NCBI RefSeq assembly: GCF_002237655.1
Contig: NZ_NOKT01000027.1
Location: forward strand, 61,678-125,677
Reading direction: 5' to 3'
DNA length: 64,000 nucleotides
DNA from: Streptomyces sp. XY006
GTDB taxonomy: Bacteria; Actinomycetota; Actinomycetes; Streptomycetales; Streptomycetaceae
Shown here: positions 14,663-22,730 of the stretch, in pieces
Layout: each line of letters starts with the position of its first letter
Position numbering within the stretch: position 1 is the first letter of the stretch
Notes under the pieces: generated by a model
The model's input: only the letters and a program-made list of their open reading frames with translations
Databases searched by the model: none
What the model was told of the DNA's origin: nothing
Translations under genes and position numbers: made by a program

Positions 14663-14772
14663 TCGTTCGCCTGACCGACCGGGTGGTTACTGTGCAGTCA
14701 CTTAGCTGTGCCGTGGTCCGGTGATCAGCCGGCGTACGGCACGGAAGACGACCGCACGCATCGGAGGCGTCC

Positions 14773-15576
14773 ATGGCTTCGCCCGACAAGGACCTCGTTC
14801 CCGTACTCGACAAGGACGGCGTACGGCTCACCGTCGACGACGCGATCGCCACGGTGACGCTGACCAACCCGGACAAGCGCAACGCGCAGAGCCCTGCTCT
14901 GTGGCGGGCGCTGACCGAGGCCGGGCGGCTGCTGCCGGGCTCCGTCCGTGTCGTGGTCCTGCGGGCCGAGGGCAAGTCCTTCTCGGCCGGGCTCGACCGG
15001 CAGGCGTTCACGCCCGAGGGCTTCGACGGGGAACCGTCGTTCATCGACCTCGCGCGCGGCGGCGACGCCGAGTTGGACGCGACCATCGCCGAATACCAGG
15101 AGGCGTTCACCTGGTGGCGGCGCAGCGACATCATCTCCGTCGCCGCCGTCCAGGGGCATGCCATCGGGGCGGGCTTCCAGCTCGCCCTCGCCTGCGACCT
15201 GCGCGTCGTCGCCGACGACGTGCAGTTCGCCATGCGTGAGACCAGCCTCGGACTCGTGCCCGACCTGACGGGCACGCATCCGCTGGTGGGGCTCGTCGGA
15301 TACGCCCGCGCGCTGGAGATCTGCGTGACCGGGCGTTTCGTCACGGCCGAGGAGGCCGTCAGCACCGGGCTCGCCAACGTGGCCGTGCCCGCGGCCCAGC
15401 TCGACGACACCGTCCGGGATCTCACCGCGGTCGTGCTCGCCGCGCCCCGCGACGCCGTCGTCGAGACCAAGGCCCTGCTGCGCGGCGCCCAGGACCGCAC
15501 CTACGAGGAGCAGCGGCGCGCCGAGCGGCAGTCCCAGGCCCGCAGGCTGCGTGACCTCGCGGGCGTCGGCGACTGA
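14773..15576 (+). CDS. Enoyl-CoA hydratase/isomerase family protein
   Basis: A 267-aa crotonase-fold enzyme likely acting on an acyl-CoA in fatty acid degradation. The first oxyanion-hole segment is AEGKSFSAGLDRQAF, the second is VQGHAIGAGFQLALACDLRV (residues about 126-145), and RETSLGLVPDLTGTHPL follows at the catalytic Glu region. The usual Gly-Gly after LVPD is replaced by LTGTHPL, so the exact chemistry (hydratase, isomerase or other) is open. ATG 14773 is preceded by a GGAGGC site. It appears to be a single-gene unit. Confidence 0.92.
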   Translation: MASPDKDLVPVLDKDGVRLTVDDAIATVTLTNPDKRNAQSPALWRALTEAGRLLPGSVRVVVLRAEGKSFSAGLDRQAFTPEGFDGEPSFIDLARGGDAELDATIAEYQEAFTWWRRSDIISVAAVQGHAIGAGFQLALACDLRVVADDVQFAMRETSLGLVPDLTGTHPLVGLVGYARALEICVTGRFVTAEEAVSTGLANVAVPAAQLDDTVRDLTAVVLAAPRDAVVETKALLRGAQDRTYEEQRRAERQSQARRLRDLAGVGD

Positions 15577-15620
15577 TACCGCCGCGCGGTCCGGGAGCGC
15601 GGTCAGCCGAGCCCGCTCGG

Positions 15621-15680
15621 CCTCGGCCGGCAACTCCTCGGTGTGCCTCGGGTGGCTCAGCGTGCCGGTCAGCCGAGCGC
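15621..15680. repeat. Imperfect 60-bp direct repeat of part of the adjacent gene
   Basis: Bases 15621-15680 repeat 15818-15877 with about five mismatches, offset 197 bases. The second copy is coding sequence inside the 15669-16382 gene; the first copy lies just past and slightly across that gene's stop codon. It looks like a duplicated fragment of the gene's own 3' part left in the non-coding flank. Otherwise 15577-15668 shows no feature. Confidence 0.75.
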
Positions 15681-16382
15681 GCTCACCACGACCGCCACCG
15701 TCGGGTGGTCCGGCAGGGCCCCCGCGACCGCCGAGCGGACCGCGCGGGCCACGTCACCGGTCCGGTGGTCCGCGGCCACCGCCACCTCCAGCCGGACGTG
15801 GCGGTGCGTCAGCGCGGCCTCGGCCGGCAGCTCCTCGATGTGCACCGGGTGGCCCAGCGTGCCGGTCAGCCCGAGCACGCCCGGGACCTCCAGCGCGGCG
15901 GCGGCCACGCGGCCCTCGTCGCCGCCCTCCACCCGCTCGGTGCGCGGCGGTTCGGCGGGCGTGGCCCCGGGCTCGCCGTCCGGGTCCTCCTCCAGCAGGC
16001 CCGTCACCTTCAGGTCGATCTCCGTGACCTCCAGGCCGACCTGCTGTGTCGCCGCGCTCGCCAGCGCCGCGCGCAGCAGCGACGCCGTCGCCGGCAGCGG
16101 CTGCGAGGCCGTGGCCGCGAACTCCGCCGTGACCCGCAGCGGCCCCGGCGGCAGGGCGCTCGGCGGCGCCGGCACGGCCGGCTCCCGGGTGTCGGCGGGG
16201 TCCGCCAGCGCGATCCGCAGCGCGTCGAGGCGCACCCCCGGAGTGCCCCGCGCCGCGCGCCCCAGCACTGCCTCGGCCGCCCGCTCGGTGATCCAGGCGC
16301 CGTCCCGCGCCTCACCCAGCGGCAGAAGCCTGCCCAGACCCAGCTGATGTCTCACTGCTTGCGTCCATCGGTCGGCCGTCAT
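15669..16382 (-). CDS. Conserved Streptomyces protein of unknown function (P10-like annotation)
   Basis: A 237-aa protein of the type often labelled 'nucleopolyhedrovirus P10 family', a name without functional meaning here. The N-terminus DRWTQAVRHQLGLGRLLPLG is conserved. Two later segments resemble Asp23-like alpha-beta modules: PLRVTAEFAATASQPLP...VGLEVTEIDLKVTGLLEED, and HRHVRLEVAVAADHRTGDVARAV...HPTVAVVVSALG. It is divergent from the Asp23/AmaP operon with a 69-to-87-base shared promoter region, so a related envelope role is an inference. ATG 16382 is used; ATG 16400 is in frame and possible, since the GGAGGA site sits too close to 16382. Confidence 0.78.
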   Translation of the reverse strand: MTADRWTQAVRHQLGLGRLLPLGEARDGAWITERAAEAVLGRAARGTPGVRLDALRIALADPADTREPAVPAPPSALPPGPLRVTAEFAATASQPLPATASLLRAALASAATQQVGLEVTEIDLKVTGLLEEDPDGEPGATPAEPPRTERVEGGDEGRVAAAALEVPGVLGLTGTLGHPVHIEELPAEAALTHRHVRLEVAVAADHRTGDVARAVRSAVAGALPDHPTVAVVVSALG

Positions 16383-16469
16383 TCCTCCAGCCTGCCGCAT
16401 CAGAGGCGCGCTCCGGCGTAACCGTGCTTACCGTGGTCGCAGGACGACGACCGAAAGGGACGTGCGGCG

Positions 16470-16946
16470 ATGACTGACATGACCGAGAACCGGGGCGGGG
16501 AGAGCGAGACGGCGGCGACGCGCAGAAGCCCCCTGGCCAAGCGCGGCGGGGGAGACCCGGGCTCCCGGGGCCGGACGACCATCGCGGACGGCGTCGTGGA
16601 GAAGATCGCCGGGCTGGCCGCACGGGACGTGGACGGCGTGCACGCCATGGGCAGCGGGCTGTCCCGCACCTTCGGAGCCGTACGCGACCGGGTGCCCGGC
16701 GGGCAGAAGTCCGGGGTGACCCGCGGGGTGAAGGCCGAGGTGGGCGAGGTGCAGGCCGCCCTCGACCTGGAGATCGTGGTCGTGTACGGCGTGTCGATCG
16801 CGGACGTGGCCCGGGACGTGCGGGAGAACGTCATCACGGCCGTCGAGCGGATGACCGGGCTCGAGGTCGTCGAGGTCAACATCGCGGTGAGCGACGTGAA
16901 GCTGCCGGACGAGGAGGAAGAGGAACCGGAACGCCGGATCCAGTGA
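16470..16946 (+). CDS. Asp23/Gls24 family envelope stress response protein
   Basis: A 158-aa Asp23-domain protein. After a charged N-terminal 35 residues comes TTIADGVVEKIAGLAARDVDGVH, then ALDLEIVVVYGVSIADVARD and VRENVITAVERMTGLEVVEV, the typical beta-alpha pattern. The C-terminus is acidic (DEEEEEPERR). In Firmicutes the family is held at the membrane by AmaP, and an AmaP-like gene closes this operon (18271). First gene of a five-gene cluster, divergent from the 15669-16382 gene. Confidence 0.92.
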   Translation: MTDMTENRGGESETAATRRSPLAKRGGGDPGSRGRTTIADGVVEKIAGLAARDVDGVHAMGSGLSRTFGAVRDRVPGGQKSGVTRGVKAEVGEVQAALDLEIVVVYGVSIADVARDVRENVITAVERMTGLEVVEVNIAVSDVKLPDEEEEEPERRIQ

Positions 16947-16992
16947 GGCACGGGCCAGGGCACGGCACTGCGGAAGAGGAGCTGAGGAGCGC

Positions 16993-17178
16993 ATGAGCAT
17001 GGGCGTGGCCGGAATGTTCGCCGGCATGGCGCTGGCCTTTGCCGGGTATTTCGGCGGGTTCGGAGCGTTTCTGCTGGTGGCGGCGCTGGGCGCCGTCGGC
17101 TTCGTCGTCGGCCGGTTCCTCGAGGGGGACATGGACTTCGGCGACTTCTTCCGCAGCCGTGACGAACGGCGGCGGTGA
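16993..17178 (+). CDS. Small integral membrane protein of the Asp23 operon
   Basis: A 61-aa protein with two close hydrophobic helices (GMFAGMALAFAGYFGGFGAF and LLVAALGAVGFVVG), then an acidic-basic tail, EGDMDFGDFFRSRDERRR. This resembles the DUF2273-type small membrane proteins found in Asp23/AmaP operons. The start is supported by GAGGAG upstream. Its stop overlaps the next start (GTGA), implying coupled translation. Role inferred: a membrane partner or anchor for the Asp23 proteins. Confidence 0.85.
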   Translation: MSMGVAGMFAGMALAFAGYFGGFGAFLLVAALGAVGFVVGRFLEGDMDFGDFFRSRDERRR

Positions 17179-17558
17179 CGCCCGTGAGCACGGGGGCCGG
17201 TGAGCTCGACCGACCGCTGACCGTCGTACCGCCGGGTGAGCGCGGCGCGACGAGCATCGCCGACCGGGTCGTGGCGAAGATCGCCTCCCAGGCGGCCCGC
17301 GAGGCCGTCGGGACCCTGCCGCCCGACGCCGACCGGCCGTCGGCCAGTGTCACCGTCCACCACGACGTCGTCCACGTCCGGGTGCATGTGGAGCTCGACT
17401 ACCCCTGCGACATCGGCGACCGCTGCCGGAGCGTACGGCGCCGGGTCGTCGAACGGGTGGGCGAGCTGGTGGGCATGCAGGTGCCGGAGGTCGTCGTCCA
17501 GGTGGAGGGGCTGCACCTGGCCGGGGCACCCGGAGCAGGAAAGCGGAGGACGCGATGA
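17175..17558 (+). CDS. Second Asp23-like protein
   Basis: A 127-aa protein related to the first Asp23 gene of the operon: ATSIADRVVAKIASQAAREAVG parallels TTIADGVVEKIAGLAARDVD. It is followed by VHVRVHVELDYPCDIGDRCRSV, VRRRVVERVGELVGMQVPEVV and QVEGLHL. It lacks the acidic tail of its paralogue. It starts at a GTG overlapping the previous stop and ends overlapping the next start (ATGA), so it is firmly inside the operon. It probably forms mixed assemblies with the other Asp23 protein. Confidence 0.88.
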   Translation: MTPVSTGAGELDRPLTVVPPGERGATSIADRVVAKIASQAAREAVGTLPPDADRPSASVTVHHDVVHVRVHVELDYPCDIGDRCRSVRRRVVERVGELVGMQVPEVVVQVEGLHLAGAPGAGKRRTR

Positions 17559-18274
17559 GCGAACCCCGGAGCCCCGAACCCCAAGGCCCCGAATCCCAGG
17601 GCCCCGAACCGCCGGGCACCGAATCCGAGGGCGCGACCCGGCGCCTGCCCGTCCTGCAGAAGGCCGACCCGGACGACGGCACGGCACCCGACCGGCCCGC
17701 GCCGCCCGCCGGGGACGAGAGCGAGGGCGGCCGGGCGGGACGCTTCTGGTCGGCGCGCCGCATCCCCGCGGGCATCGTCGCGGCGCTGCTGCTGGGCCTG
17801 GCGGGACTGTTCCTCTACGACATCGTCTCGGTGCGCGCCGGACGGCCCGGCATGGCCTGGCGCCGGGACCTCGCCCGTGAGCTCGCCGAACACCCCCTGG
17901 ACGACACCTGGGTGCTCGTCGGGGCCGGGGTCGCCGCCGCGCTCGGCCTCTGGCTGATCGTCCTGGCCCTCACCCCCGGCCTGCGGCACATGCTGCCGAT
18001 GCGCCGCACGCACGCCGGGGTACGGGCGGGGCTGGACCGGGACGCCGCCGCGAGCGCCCTGCGCGACCGGGCCATGGAGGTGGCCGGTGTGCAGTCGGCA
18101 CGGGTCAAGGTGCGCCGGCGCCGGGCGGACGTCCGCGCCCTGTCGCACTTCCGCGAACTGGACGAGGTGCGCACCGACCTGGACACCGTGCTCGGCGACG
18201 CCGTGCGCGGACTGGGACTGTCCCGGCCGCCCTCGCTGTCGGTACGGGTACGGCGCCCGGGCCGGAAGGGGTGA
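17555..18274 (+). CDS. Asp23-operon membrane protein with Pro-rich N-terminus (DUF6286-like)
   Basis: A 239-aa protein. Residues 1-65 are disordered and rich in Pro, Glu and Ser, with repeated GPE/GTE units (SPEPQGPESQGPEPPGTESE). Two membrane helices follow (GIVAALLLGLAGLFLYDIVS and DTWVLVGAGVAAALGLWLIV). A basic cytoplasmic domain comes next, with LDRDAAASALRDRAMEVAGV and RVKVRRRRADVRALSHFREL, similar to the C-terminal domain of AmaP-type proteins. It overlaps both neighbours by four bases. Function unknown; a second membrane anchor for Asp23 proteins fits the context. Confidence 0.82.
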   Translation: MSEPRSPEPQGPESQGPEPPGTESEGATRRLPVLQKADPDDGTAPDRPAPPAGDESEGGRAGRFWSARRIPAGIVAALLLGLAGLFLYDIVSVRAGRPGMAWRRDLARELAEHPLDDTWVLVGAGVAAALGLWLIVLALTPGLRHMLPMRRTHAGVRAGLDRDAAASALRDRAMEVAGVQSARVKVRRRRADVRALSHFRELDEVRTDLDTVLGDAVRGLGLSRPPSLSVRVRRPGRKG

Positions 18275-18858
18275 CGGCGATGCTCAGAGGTGTCAACCGT
18301 GTCTTCCTCGGGCTCGTCGGCCTGGTGCTGCTGGTGCTGGGCGGATCGGTCCTGGCCGTCGGCCTCGGCGTGTCGGCGCCCTCCTGGTGGATCCACGACA
18401 GCAGGCACGACGTCCTGCTCAGCGAGGCCGAGCGCACCCGCTGGCGGGACTCCGGCTGGTGGTGGCCGGTCGTCATCGCCGCGCTCGCGGTCCTGCTGCT
18501 GCTCGCCCTGTGGTGGCTGGTCGCGGTCCTGCGCAGGCACCGTCTGGCCGAGGTCCTGGTCGACACCGGCGACGGCGAGGGCGCGCTGCTGCGGGGCCGG
18601 GCCCTGGAGCACGTCCTCACCCAGGAGGCGGAGCGGATCGACGGCGTCGACCGGTCCCGGGCCCATCTGAAAGGCCGCCGCACCGCCCCCGAGGCCCATG
18701 TGCGCCTCGCGCTGGAGCCGCACGTGGACCCGGGGACCGCCCTGACCGACTTCACGACCGGTGCCCTGCAGCACGCCAGGACGTCGGCGGGGCTCGCGTC
18801 GCTCCCGGCGGAGGTGCGCCTGCGCGCGGTCAAGCACGGCGCCGAACGGGTCAGTTGA
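18271..18858 (+). CDS. amaP: AmaP-like alkaline shock response membrane anchor protein
   Basis: A 195-aa protein with two membrane helices: FLGLVGLVLLVLGGSVLAVG and WPVVIAALAVLLLLALWWLV. The segment between them contains conserved Trp residues (APSWWIHDSRHD). The C-terminal domain (RALEHVLTQEAERIDGVDRS, RVRLALEPHVDPGTAL-like) is shared with AmaP proteins that tether Asp23 to the membrane. The GTG at 18271 overlaps the previous stop; an ATG at 18280 is the alternative. Last gene of the operon, ending only 10 bases from the convergent SDR gene. Confidence 0.85.
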   Translation: MTAMLRGVNRVFLGLVGLVLLVLGGSVLAVGLGVSAPSWWIHDSRHDVLLSEAERTRWRDSGWWWPVVIAALAVLLLLALWWLVAVLRRHRLAEVLVDTGDGEGALLRGRALEHVLTQEAERIDGVDRSRAHLKGRRTAPEAHVRLALEPHVDPGTALTDFTTGALQHARTSAGLASLPAEVRLRAVKHGAERVS

Positions 18859-18868
18859 GCGGAAGCGC

Positions 18869-19624
18869 TCAGAACCCGTGCCGTGCCCCGCCGTCCACCG
18901 GCACCATGACCCCGGTCAGATAGGACGCGGCCGGCGACAGCAGGAACGCGGCGACCCGCCCGAACTCCTCGGGCGTGCCGTACCGCCGCAACGGAATCCG
19001 CGACTCCGAGGCCGCCCGGGTCGCCTCGGGATCGGCCGACAGCGAGTCCAGCTCGCGCACCCGGTCGGTGTCGATCCGCCCGGGCAGCACACCGACCACC
19101 CGGATGCCCCGCGGCCCGAGCTCGTCGGAGAGCGACTTGGCGAACCCGGCCAGGCCCGGCCGCAGCCCGTTGGAGATGGTCAGGCCCGGAATGGGCTCGT
19201 ACACCGACCCGGACAGCACGAACCCGATGACGCCCCCGGCCTCCAGCTCGGCCGCCGCGGCGCGCGCCAGCCGCACCGCGCCGAGGAACACCGACTCGAA
19301 CGCCGTCTGCCACTGCTCGTCGGTGTTGTCGGCGACGAACCCGGCGGGCGGGCCGCCCACGCTGACGAGGATCCCGTCGAAGCGCCCGAAGTGCTCCCGC
19401 GCGGCCCCGATCAGCACGGCCGCCGCGTCGGGGTCGGCGTTGTCGACGGCCACTCCCACCGCGTCCGGGCCCAGCGCCTCGGCCGCCTCGGCGACACTCT
19501 TGTCGTCCCGCCCGGAGACGACCACCTTCGCGCCGTCCGCGAGGAGCTCACGCGCGGAGGCGTTGCCGAGGCCCCGTGTGGCCCCGGTGACGACGTACAC
19601 CCGGTCCTTCAGTCCAAGATCCAT
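18869..19624 (-). CDS. Atypical short-chain dehydrogenase/reductase lacking the YxxxK motif
   Basis: A 251-aa SDR with an intact cofactor site: VVTGATRGLGNASAREL (TGxxxGxG, residues about 12-28), a basic SGRDD region suited to NADP, and the C-terminal PVDGGARHGF. The catalytic part differs. Where classical enzymes read Y-x-A-S-K, this one has GLTISNGLRPGLAGFAKSL, so Tyr and Lys are replaced by Leu and Asn. The preceding Ser in LSGSVYEP is kept. Such FabG-like variants occur in actinobacteria and may use other residues or not reduce ketones at all. Convergent with amaP, and 4 bases downstream of the GH15 gene, likely one transcript. Confidence 0.9.
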   Translation of the reverse strand: MDLGLKDRVYVVTGATRGLGNASARELLADGAKVVVSGRDDKSVAEAAEALGPDAVGVAVDNADPDAAAVLIGAAREHFGRFDGILVSVGGPPAGFVADNTDEQWQTAFESVFLGAVRLARAAAAELEAGGVIGFVLSGSVYEPIPGLTISNGLRPGLAGFAKSLSDELGPRGIRVVGVLPGRIDTDRVRELDSLSADPEATRAASESRIPLRRYGTPEEFGRVAAFLLSPAASYLTGVMVPVDGGARHGF

Positions 19625-19628
19625 GGCC

Positions 19629-21422
19629 CTATCCTGCCCCGTCCGCCCCGTACAGGGCGAGGGCGGTGTTCACCAGGCCGATGTGGCTGAACGCCTGCGG
19701 GAAGTTGCCGAGCTGCCGGCCGGCCACGGGGTCGTACTCCTCGGACAGCAGGCCGACGTCGTTGGCCAGCCCCACCAGCCGTTCGAACAGCTCGCGGGCC
19801 TCTTTGGTGCGGCCCGTCATGTGCAGGGCGTCCGCGAGCCAGAACGAGCACACCAGGAAGGTGCCCTCGCTGCCGGGCAGCCCGTCGACGTCCGGGGCCG
19901 GTGAGTCGGTGGTGCTGTAGCGCCGCAGCAGACCGCCGTGGTCCAGTTCCTCGCGGACCGCGTCGATCGTGCCGATCACCCGCGGGTCGTCCGGCGGCAG
20001 GAAGCCGACGCGCGGGATGAGCAGCAGCGCGGCGTCCAGCTCCCGGGACCCGTAGGACTGCGTGAAGGTGTTGCGCTCGGGGTCGTAGCCCTTCTCGCAC
20101 ACCTCGCGGTGCACCTCGTCGCGCAGCGCGCGCCAGCCGTCCAGGTCGCCGTCCAGCTCCGGATGGTGTTCCAGGGTGCGCACGGCACGGTCGGCGGCCA
20201 CCCACACCATCACCTTGGAGTGCACGAACTGGCGCCGGCCGCCGCGCACCTCCCACAGCCCCTCGTCGGGCTGCCGCCAGTTCGACCGCAGGAAGTCCAT
20301 CAGGGCCGTCTGCAGGGCCCACACGTCCGGCTGGGGCGACAGGCCCGACTCGCGGGCCAGCGACAGGGAGTCCATGACCTCGCCGTAGACGTCCAGCTGG
20401 AGCTGGTTGACGGCGTCGTTGCCGATGCGCACGGGTGTGGACTCGTCGAAGCCGGCCAGCCAGGGCAGCTCGAACTCGGGCAGCCGCCGCTCGCCCGCCA
20501 GGCCGTACATGATCTGCAGGTCGGCCGGGTCGCCCGCGACGGCGCGCAGCAGCCAGTTCCGCCAGGCCTCGGCCTCCTCCTGGTAGCCCGCCGCCAGCAG
20601 CGCGCCCAGGGTGAGGGTGGAGTCGCGCAGCCAGCAGAAGCGGTAGTCCCAGTTGCGCACCCCGCCCGGCTCCTCGGGCAGCGAGGTCGTGGCGGCGGCG
20701 ACGATGCCGCCGGTCGGGGCGTAGGTGAGGGCCTTGAGAGTGATCAGGGAGCGGACGACCTCGTCCCGGTACGGCCCGTCGTAGCGGCAGCGCGACGCCC
20801 AGGCCTGCCAGTCCTCCACGCTGTGGCGCAGCGACTCGAAGGGGTCGACGAGCGGCGGGCGCGGCTCGTGGGAGGGGTGCCAGGTCAGGACGAACGCGAC
20901 CTTCTCCCCCTTCTTCACGGTGAACTCCGCGTGGGTGCCGAAGTCCTCGCCCCAGCTGTTCACCGGCGGTTCGCTGCGCAGCCAGGTGGAGTCCGGGCCG
21001 GCGACGGCGACCCGGTGGCCGTCGGACCGGCGCATCCACGGGACGATCGAGCCGTAGTCGAAGCGCAGTTTCAGGACGCTGTGCAGCGTCACCTCGCCGT
21101 CCAAACCCTCGACGACGCGCACGAGATCGGGTGCCTCGTCGCGCTGGGGCATCAGATCGGTGACCCGGACCGCCCCCTGCGCGGTCTCCCACTCGGTGTC
21201 CAGGACGAGGGTGTCGCGGCGGTAGGCGCGCCGGGTGCACCGGTCGGCCCCCACGGGGGCGATGCGCCAATGGCCGTTGTCCTCGTCACCGAGCAGTTTC
21301 GCGAAGCAGGCGGCCGAGTCGAAACGGGGCAGGCACAGCCAGTCCACCGATCCGTCCGTGCCGACCAGGGCCGCGGTCTGTTCGTCGCCGATGATCGCGT
21401 AGTCCTCGATGCTGGGGTGCAC
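19629..21422 (-). CDS. Glycoside hydrolase family 15 (trehalase/glucoamylase-like)
   Basis: A 597-aa cytoplasmic enzyme predicted to release glucose from an alpha-glucoside, most likely trehalose as in the mycobacterial GH15 trehalases. It begins with PSIEDYAIIGDEQTAALVG and DGSVDWLCLPRFDSAACFA, the family N-terminal beta domain. The (alpha/alpha)6 barrel contains the hallmark VRNWDYRFCWLRDSTLTLGA, then FELPWLAGFDESTPVRIGND and the acidic EGTFLVCSFWLADAL late in the chain. GTG 21422 was chosen because it opens exactly at the conserved HPSIEDYA; an in-frame TTG lies 33 bases earlier. Four bases separate it from the downstream SDR gene. Confidence 0.93.
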   Translation of the reverse strand: MHPSIEDYAIIGDEQTAALVGTDGSVDWLCLPRFDSAACFAKLLGDEDNGHWRIAPVGADRCTRRAYRRDTLVLDTEWETAQGAVRVTDLMPQRDEAPDLVRVVEGLDGEVTLHSVLKLRFDYGSIVPWMRRSDGHRVAVAGPDSTWLRSEPPVNSWGEDFGTHAEFTVKKGEKVAFVLTWHPSHEPRPPLVDPFESLRHSVEDWQAWASRCRYDGPYRDEVVRSLITLKALTYAPTGGIVAAATTSLPEEPGGVRNWDYRFCWLRDSTLTLGALLAAGYQEEAEAWRNWLLRAVAGDPADLQIMYGLAGERRLPEFELPWLAGFDESTPVRIGNDAVNQLQLDVYGEVMDSLSLARESGLSPQPDVWALQTALMDFLRSNWRQPDEGLWEVRGGRRQFVHSKVMVWVAADRAVRTLEHHPELDGDLDGWRALRDEVHREVCEKGYDPERNTFTQSYGSRELDAALLLIPRVGFLPPDDPRVIGTIDAVREELDHGGLLRRYSTTDSPAPDVDGLPGSEGTFLVCSFWLADALHMTGRTKEARELFERLVGLANDVGLLSEEYDPVAGRQLGNFPQAFSHIGLVNTALALYGADGAG

Positions 21423-21551
21423 GGAGTGCGGGTTCCCGGCAACTCGGCGTGGCAATCAGGGCAGGGGCCGGGGGAGTGACTTTCGCTCGACGGCCACGGC
21501 ACGGACGCCCGGGACGACGGGGCGCCCCGCGGCTGTCGCGGCCGGGCGGGG

Positions 21552-22346
21552 TCAGACCGTCGCCGGTTCCGCCTCGCTGGAGTCCTGCTCCCCGGCCGCC
21601 GCCTGTGCCCGGTCCCGGGCCTCGCGGCGGGCCAGGATCACCCAGCCGACCGGGACGGCGGCGGCGAACAGCCACCACTGGACGGCGTACGCGTAGTTCA
21701 GCGCCGCGTCCTCCTTGCCGGGGCTTCCCAGCAGCTCGGGCGTGTCACCCTTCGGTCCGGGCGCCGTCAGGGCGATGTAGCCGCCCAGCACCTCGGCGCC
21801 CAGACGGCGGGCCTCCTGCTCGCTGTTGATCAGCATGATCTGCCGGTCCGGCAGGTCGCTGAGGTTCTTGATGCCGCTGGCCGCGGTCGTCTCGCTGGGC
21901 ATCAGCCGCCCCCGGACGGTGACCTCGCCGGCGGGCGGCGCGGGGACCTTCGGGAACGTGGTCTGGGTTGGGCCGGAGGGGACCCAGCCCCGGTTGACCA
22001 GCAGCACCTTGCCGTCGTTCAGGACGAACGGGGTCAGGACGTGGTAACCGACCTCGTCGTCGGAGCTGGTGCGGCGGCGGACCACGACCTCGTCCTCGGC
22101 GTCGAAGCGGCCCTTGGCGGTCACGGTCCGGTAGCGCTCGGCGCTGGTCACGGTGTGCCCGGGCCCGGTCAGCTGCTCCACGGGCACCGGATCGGCGGCC
22201 AGCGCGTCGGTGACCAGCTGGTTCCGGGCGGTGCGCTCCTCGTAGCGGTGCATCTGCCAGATGCCCAGCCTGATCATCGTGGGGATGAGGAGCAGGGCGA
22301 TCAGCGTGAGGATCACCCACTGCCGGGACATCAGGAAGCGGTACAC
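21552..22346 (-). CDS. SURF1 family cytochrome oxidase assembly protein
   Basis: A 264-aa membrane protein with the SURF1 plan: an N-terminal helix (WVILTLIALLLIPTMIRLGI) followed by WQMHRYEERTARN, a large external domain with YHVLTPFVLNDGKVLLVNRG and WVPSG, and a C-terminal helix (YAVQWWLFAAAVPVGWVIL). Known members help insert haem into cytochrome aa3 oxidase. GTG 22346 gives the family start YRFLMSRQW; ATG 22331 is also in frame. The start overlaps a strong hairpin (22345-22375). The C-terminal tail is charged and variable. Confidence 0.92.
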   Translation of the reverse strand: MYRFLMSRQWVILTLIALLLIPTMIRLGIWQMHRYEERTARNQLVTDALAADPVPVEQLTGPGHTVTSAERYRTVTAKGRFDAEDEVVVRRRTSSDDEVGYHVLTPFVLNDGKVLLVNRGWVPSGPTQTTFPKVPAPPAGEVTVRGRLMPSETTAASGIKNLSDLPDRQIMLINSEQEARRLGAEVLGGYIALTAPGPKGDTPELLGSPGKEDAALNYAYAVQWWLFAAAVPVGWVILARREARDRAQAAAGEQDSSEAEPATV

Positions 22347-22375
22347 CCCACGACCGTACAACTCGGTCGTGGGGT
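22345..22375 (-). terminator. Hairpin between the zinc-ribbon gene and surf1
   Basis: Perfect 12-bp inverted repeat (22345-22356 with 22364-22375) and a 7-base loop. It follows the zinc-ribbon gene stop by 21 bases and runs into the GTG of the SURF1 gene. It may terminate the upstream transcript, or it may hide the SURF1 start in a stem if transcription continues. Confidence 0.6.
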
Positions 22376-22395
22376 GCATTCAGGTGGGTACGGGT

Positions 22396-22629
22396 TCAGA
22401 CCTTGTCGACGATCCCCGCCTTTCCCTCCGCGCGGGCGCAGTGGGCGCCGCAGTACCAGTGGCCCTCGACCTCCACGCCCTGCCCGATGATCTGCACCCG
22501 GCAGTGCTCGCAGATGGGGGCCATGCGGTGGATCGCGCAGGCGAAGCAGTCGAAGACGTGCACCGCGCCCTGCGCGTGCACCTCGAAGGTCATTCCGTAC
22601 TGATTGCCACAAACCTCACAGGTCGCCAT
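22396..22629 (-). CDS. Small Cys-rich zinc-ribbon protein
   Basis: A 77-aa protein with four Cys-containing knuckles: ATCEVCGNQYG at the N-terminus, VFDCFACAIHRM, APICEHCRVQIIG and HWYCGAHCARAEGK. The spacing (CxxC repeated, then CxxxC) predicts two zinc sites. There is no membrane segment. ATG 22629 opens directly at the first knuckle. It belongs to a conserved Streptomyces family; a role in protein or nucleic acid binding is a guess. Confidence 0.85.
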   Translation of the reverse strand: MATCEVCGNQYGMTFEVHAQGAVHVFDCFACAIHRMAPICEHCRVQIIGQGVEVEGHWYCGAHCARAEGKAGIVDKV

Positions 22630-22730
22630 GGGCCACAGGGTGGGCCGTGGCCCCGGTCCGGGCGAGCGGCCGCCGGGCGAGTCGCCCGGCAATCACCCGT
22701 CCGTACGGTCGCCCCGCGCCCTGCCCGGGC

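Noticed and set aside
19938..21479. A 513-codon plus-strand frame
   Set aside because: Shadow of the GH15 gene; no recognisable domain and composition dictated by third-position GC.
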